DNA of 64,000 nucleotides from Carnobacterium_B sp040274945 (lineage in GTDB: Bacteria; Bacillota; Bacilli; Lactobacillales; Carnobacteriaceae), in the NCBI RefSeq assembly GCF_040274945.1, contig NZ_JBEMAR010000004.1:166781-230780 (forward strand). The letters are read 5' to 3'. The notes below the pieces were generated by a model, which did not search any database, was not told where the DNA came from, and saw only the letters and a program-made list of their open reading frames with translations. Positions 61,612-64,000 of the stretch are shown here, in pieces. Every line of letters begins with the position of its first letter. Position 1 is the stretch's first letter. Both the position numbers and the translations under genes were made by a program.

Positions 61612-61639
61612 TAAATAAACTCATTTAGGTTTATTTAGA
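61610..61639 (+). terminator. Expression-platform hairpin of the purine riboswitch
   Basis: Perfect 11-base stem TCTAAATAAAC/GTTTATTTAGA with an eight-base loop, beginning in the last two bases of P1 and followed by GTTTCATT. Its low GC and short T-run make it a weak terminator; it could instead be part of a different switch. Confidence 0.5.
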
Positions 61640-61792
61640 GTTTCATTAGACACATTGAAATAACTGCGATTATTTATACTTGTATTTTTGTACTTATATC
61701 TTTTACGAAGCAGTTAGGTAGAAAATTAAAGACTCTGTAGGTTTAACTATTCAGGTTCACTTGTAATACAAATAAAGTGGGGAAATAGTAAA

Positions 61793-63256
61793 ATGGAAAA
61801 GTTTTTTAAGTTGAAAGAAAATGGCACTAAAGTAAGCACTGAAATCACGGCAGGTCTAACAACTTTCTTTGCGATGTCTTATATTATTTTTGTTAACCCA
61901 GCAATTTTATCTTTAACGGGTATGCCTACACAAGCTGTTTTCTTATCTACTATAATAGCAGCTGCTATTGGTACATTAGTGATGGGATTATTTGCAAATG
62001 TCCCTTATGCACAAGCTCCTGGAATGGGATTGAACGCATTCTTTACGTATACAGTTGTTTTTGCACTAGGTTTTTCATGGCAAGAGGCTTTAGCAATGGT
62101 GTTTATCTGTGGGATAGTGAATATCTTGATTACAGTAACAAAAGTACGTAAATTGATCATTCATTCAATTCCAGAAAGTCTGCAACATGCAATCAGTGCT
62201 GGAATCGGCGTTTTTGTTGCTTATATCGGAATTAAGAATGCAGGATTTCTTCAGTTTACTTCTGAACCTGGAAATATCCAAACGGTTAACAATGCTTCTT
62301 TTGATGCAGCAGCTTCTTCTTATCCAGATGGTATTTCAAGTGTTGTAACTGGTGGTGGAATTGTCCCTGCATTAGTTAACTTTACAAGTCCTGGATCATT
62401 ATTGGCCTTGATTGGCTTGATCATTACAGTGATTCTACTAGTTAAAAATGTTAAAGGTGCTATTTTAATTGGAATTATCCTTACAACGATTATTGGAATT
62501 CCAATGGGAGTTGTTGATTTATCTGTCGTATCTAATCCAGCTAATTCACTAGGAAATGCTTTATCAGAATTAGGAACAACTTTTGGTGCAGCATTCGGTA
62601 ATGAAGGAATGATTTCATTATTTACAGATGTAGCACGTTTACCTCTAGTTATTATGACGGTTTTTGCTTTTAGTTTATCGGATATATTTGATACTATCGG
62701 AACCTTTATTGGGACTGGTCGTAAAACAGGAATATTTAGTGCTGAAGACGAACTAGCACTAGACAATAGTGCTGGATTCAAAACAAAAATGGACAAAGCA
62801 TTATTTGCAGACGCAATTGCAACTTCTGCAGGAGCTATTTTTGGGACTTCAAATACAACAACTTATGTTGAAAGTGCGGCCGGCATTGGTGCTGGTGGAA
62901 GAACTGGTTTGACAAGTGTTGTGGTAGCTGTATTATTCTTATTAACAAGTTTATTTTCGCCACTAGTAGCGCTTGTACCGACTCAAGCAACCTCTGCTTC
63001 TTTAATATTAGTAGGTGTAATGATGATGTCATCGTTCTTAGAAATCAATTGGGAAAGCTTGGAAGAAGCCATTCCAGCATTTTTTGCTTCAATATTTATG
63101 GGATTATCGTATAGTATTTCTTATGGTATTGCTGCAGGATTCATTTTCTACGTTATTGTTAAAGTTGCCAAAGGAAAAACAAAAGACATTCATCCGGTAT
63201 TATGGATCTCAACTGGACTGTTCGTTCTTAATTTCGTAATTATGGCTTTCATTTAA
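61793..63256 (+). CDS. pbuG: Guanine/hypoxanthine permease, NCS2 AzgA-type
   Basis: A 487-residue membrane protein with 12-14 segments. GLTTFFAMSYIIFVNPAIL, AQAPGMGLNAFFTYTVVF and ISAGIGVFVAYIGIKNAGF are the AzgA/PbuG landmarks; FGTSNTTTYVESAAGIGAGGRTGL (in part) is the substrate-site helix region. It imports guanine or hypoxanthine with protons. The guanine-class riboswitch in its leader supports the substrate. GGGG lies before the ATG. A terminator follows. Confidence 0.94.
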   Translation: MEKFFKLKENGTKVSTEITAGLTTFFAMSYIIFVNPAILSLTGMPTQAVFLSTIIAAAIGTLVMGLFANVPYAQAPGMGLNAFFTYTVVFALGFSWQEALAMVFICGIVNILITVTKVRKLIIHSIPESLQHAISAGIGVFVAYIGIKNAGFLQFTSEPGNIQTVNNASFDAAASSYPDGISSVVTGGGIVPALVNFTSPGSLLALIGLIITVILLVKNVKGAILIGIILTTIIGIPMGVVDLSVVSNPANSLGNALSELGTTFGAAFGNEGMISLFTDVARLPLVIMTVFAFSLSDIFDTIGTFIGTGRKTGIFSAEDELALDNSAGFKTKMDKALFADAIATSAGAIFGTSNTTTYVESAAGIGAGGRTGLTSVVVAVLFLLTSLFSPLVALVPTQATSASLILVGVMMMSSFLEINWESLEEAIPAFFASIFMGLSYSISYGIAAGFIFYVIVKVAKGKTKDIHPVLWISTGLFVLNFVIMAFI

Positions 63257-63306
63257 AAAATGAAAGAATAAAAGGCGTTTAACCTAAAGTTTCTAATATA
63301 TTCTCT

Positions 63307-63357
63307 AAATCACCTTAATCAATACAGGAGAGACTGTTATTGTTAAGGTGATTTTTT
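63307..63357 (+). terminator. Terminator of pbuG
   Basis: AAATCACCTTAA paired with TTAAGGTGATTT around an internal TA-AG/CT-TA pairing, followed by T7. Confidence 0.9.
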
Positions 63358-63388
63358 TGTAGTTTAAAAAAATACTACTCAAGTTGGG

Positions 63389-63416
63389 TTGCATCAACTT
63401 AATCTTGTTGTACAAT
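63389..63416 (+). promoter_or_regulatory. Promoter of the AI-2E-like gene
   Basis: -35 TTGCAT, 16-base spacer, -10 TACAAT, about 30 bases before the start codon. Confidence 0.6.
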
Positions 63417-63447
63417 AGAAGCAATGAATGAGAAATGAGGAATAAAA

Positions 63448-63924
63448 ATGAATGATTTAAAAGAAATTTTATCTCAATCAGTAAGAGGGATCAAAGGATA
63501 TTTTAAAGCGGAATTGAAATTATCGGTATTGACCTTTATCTTACTATGTATTGGGTTTGTTATTATTGGAATTGATTATTGGGGATTAAAAGCTTTAGGA
63601 ATTGCTATTGTAGACATGGTTCCTATTTTAGGAAGTGGAATTATTATGATTCCGTGGGCATTAATTCATTTCTTTATGGGAAATACCACATTGGCTTGGC
63701 AAATCGGTTTATTGTATATCGTTATCAACGTTATCCGCCAAGTTGCTGAACCGTTTGTTACAGGCAGAGAAATTGGTGTAAGACCTCTTTACACCTTTAT
63801 TTCGACTATTGCTTGTATCCTGCTATTTGGTCCATTTGGAGCTATATTAGGAGCGCTCGTAGCCATAGTAATAAAAGCAGTTTACGAAGTGAAAATGGTC
63901 CGAAAAAATTATTCAAGTAAATAG
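63448..63924 (+). CDS. Half-length AI-2E/YtvI-like membrane protein
   Basis: A 158-residue protein with about four or five hydrophobic segments. It corresponds only to the C-terminal half of AI-2E family permeases, which are usually 330-370 residues: VDMVPILGSGIIMIPWALI, INVIRQVAEPFVTGREIGVRPLYTF (in part) and LFGPFGAILGALVAIVIK are the family's second-half motifs. It has its own promoter, a normal start with GAGGA and an intact stop, so it is a short form rather than an obvious break. Function unknown. Confidence 0.75.
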   Translation: MNDLKEILSQSVRGIKGYFKAELKLSVLTFILLCIGFVIIGIDYWGLKALGIAIVDMVPILGSGIIMIPWALIHFFMGNTTLAWQIGLLYIVINVIRQVAEPFVTGREIGVRPLYTFISTIACILLFGPFGAILGALVAIVIKAVYEVKMVRKNYSSK

Positions 63925-63938
63925 AGAAATAGAGAAGA

Positions 63939-64000
63939 GGGGGGGGGAAAAAAAAAACCCAAAAAGAAAAATAATAATTTTTTTTATAAAAACGGCGCCA
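63939..64000. other. Homopolymer-rich end, probably low-quality sequence
   Basis: G9, A10, CCC, AAAAA and T8 runs occur within 60 bases, with an abrupt GC-rich last few bases. This is unlike anything else in the window and resembles the unreliable end of a contig. It should not be annotated. Confidence 0.7.

Overview
The window looks like a chromosomal segment of a low-GC Gram-positive lactic acid bacterium, most likely Carnobacterium or a close relative in the Carnobacteriaceae. I judge this from gene content and gene order by eye; I ran no database search. Supporting signs are the AGGAGG-type ribosome binding sites, the many A-hairpin-T terminators, the mevalonate-pathway isoprenoid genes (mvaK1, mvaD, mvaK2, type 2 fni), a regulator-potABCD operon, ktrAB, a fused glutamine-type binding-protein/permease, and a Mn-riboswitch-controlled P-type ATPase. 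There are no rRNA, tRNA, CRISPR or insertion-sequence genes. The first gene is cut by the window edge. The last 60 or so bases are homopolymer-rich and look like the poor-quality end of a contig.

Layout. 0-9 kb: small housekeeping genes (HAD phosphatase, ung, pta, tsaE-GNAT, an amino-acid ABC transporter, a DnaQ-like exonuclease). 9-13 kb: a cation P-type ATPase behind a yybP-ykoY riboswitch, and exoA. 13-23 kb: an oxidoreductase, ktrB-ktrA, murB, and a polyamine uptake operon (XRE-cupin regulator, potA, potB, potC, potD) with an operator cluster in its leader. The operon is followed directly after the potD stop codon by three tandem copies of a structured element of about 117 bp. 23-27 kb: rpiA, pdp, azlCD, a GNAT protein. 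27-33 kb, minus strand: a TctA-like permease with a small membrane partner, running into mvaK1-mvaD-mvaK2-fni. 33-36 kb: coaA and guaA.

36-44 kb is the accessory part: a defence island directly downstream of guaA. It holds a divergent Septu-like pair (ATPase plus HNH nuclease, both with long extra N-terminal regions) facing a 1578-residue protein with an apparent PD-(D/E)XK nuclease, a STAND-type NTPase core and a C-terminal region of about 1200 residues that I do not recognise, as in Avs-type anti-phage sensors. Next comes an antibiotic-resistance-type ABC-F gene with an attenuator-like leader containing a four-codon upstream ORF.

45-64 kb returns to core-like genes: an Old Yellow Enzyme with a divergent HxlR regulator, a lipoprotein gene broken by a one-base shift in a poly-A tract, two unexplained structured intergenic elements, ndk, gpmA, a GtrB-GtrA-YfhO wall-polymer glycosylation operon, mgtC, a split chromate transporter, a GT8 glycosyltransferase, glutathione reductase, and a guanine-class purine riboswitch controlling a pbuG-type permease.

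The most unusual items are the tandem structured repeats after potD, where every stem changes sequence between copies but keeps pairing, and the defence island. Structured element 48628-48803 and the ABC-F leader come next.
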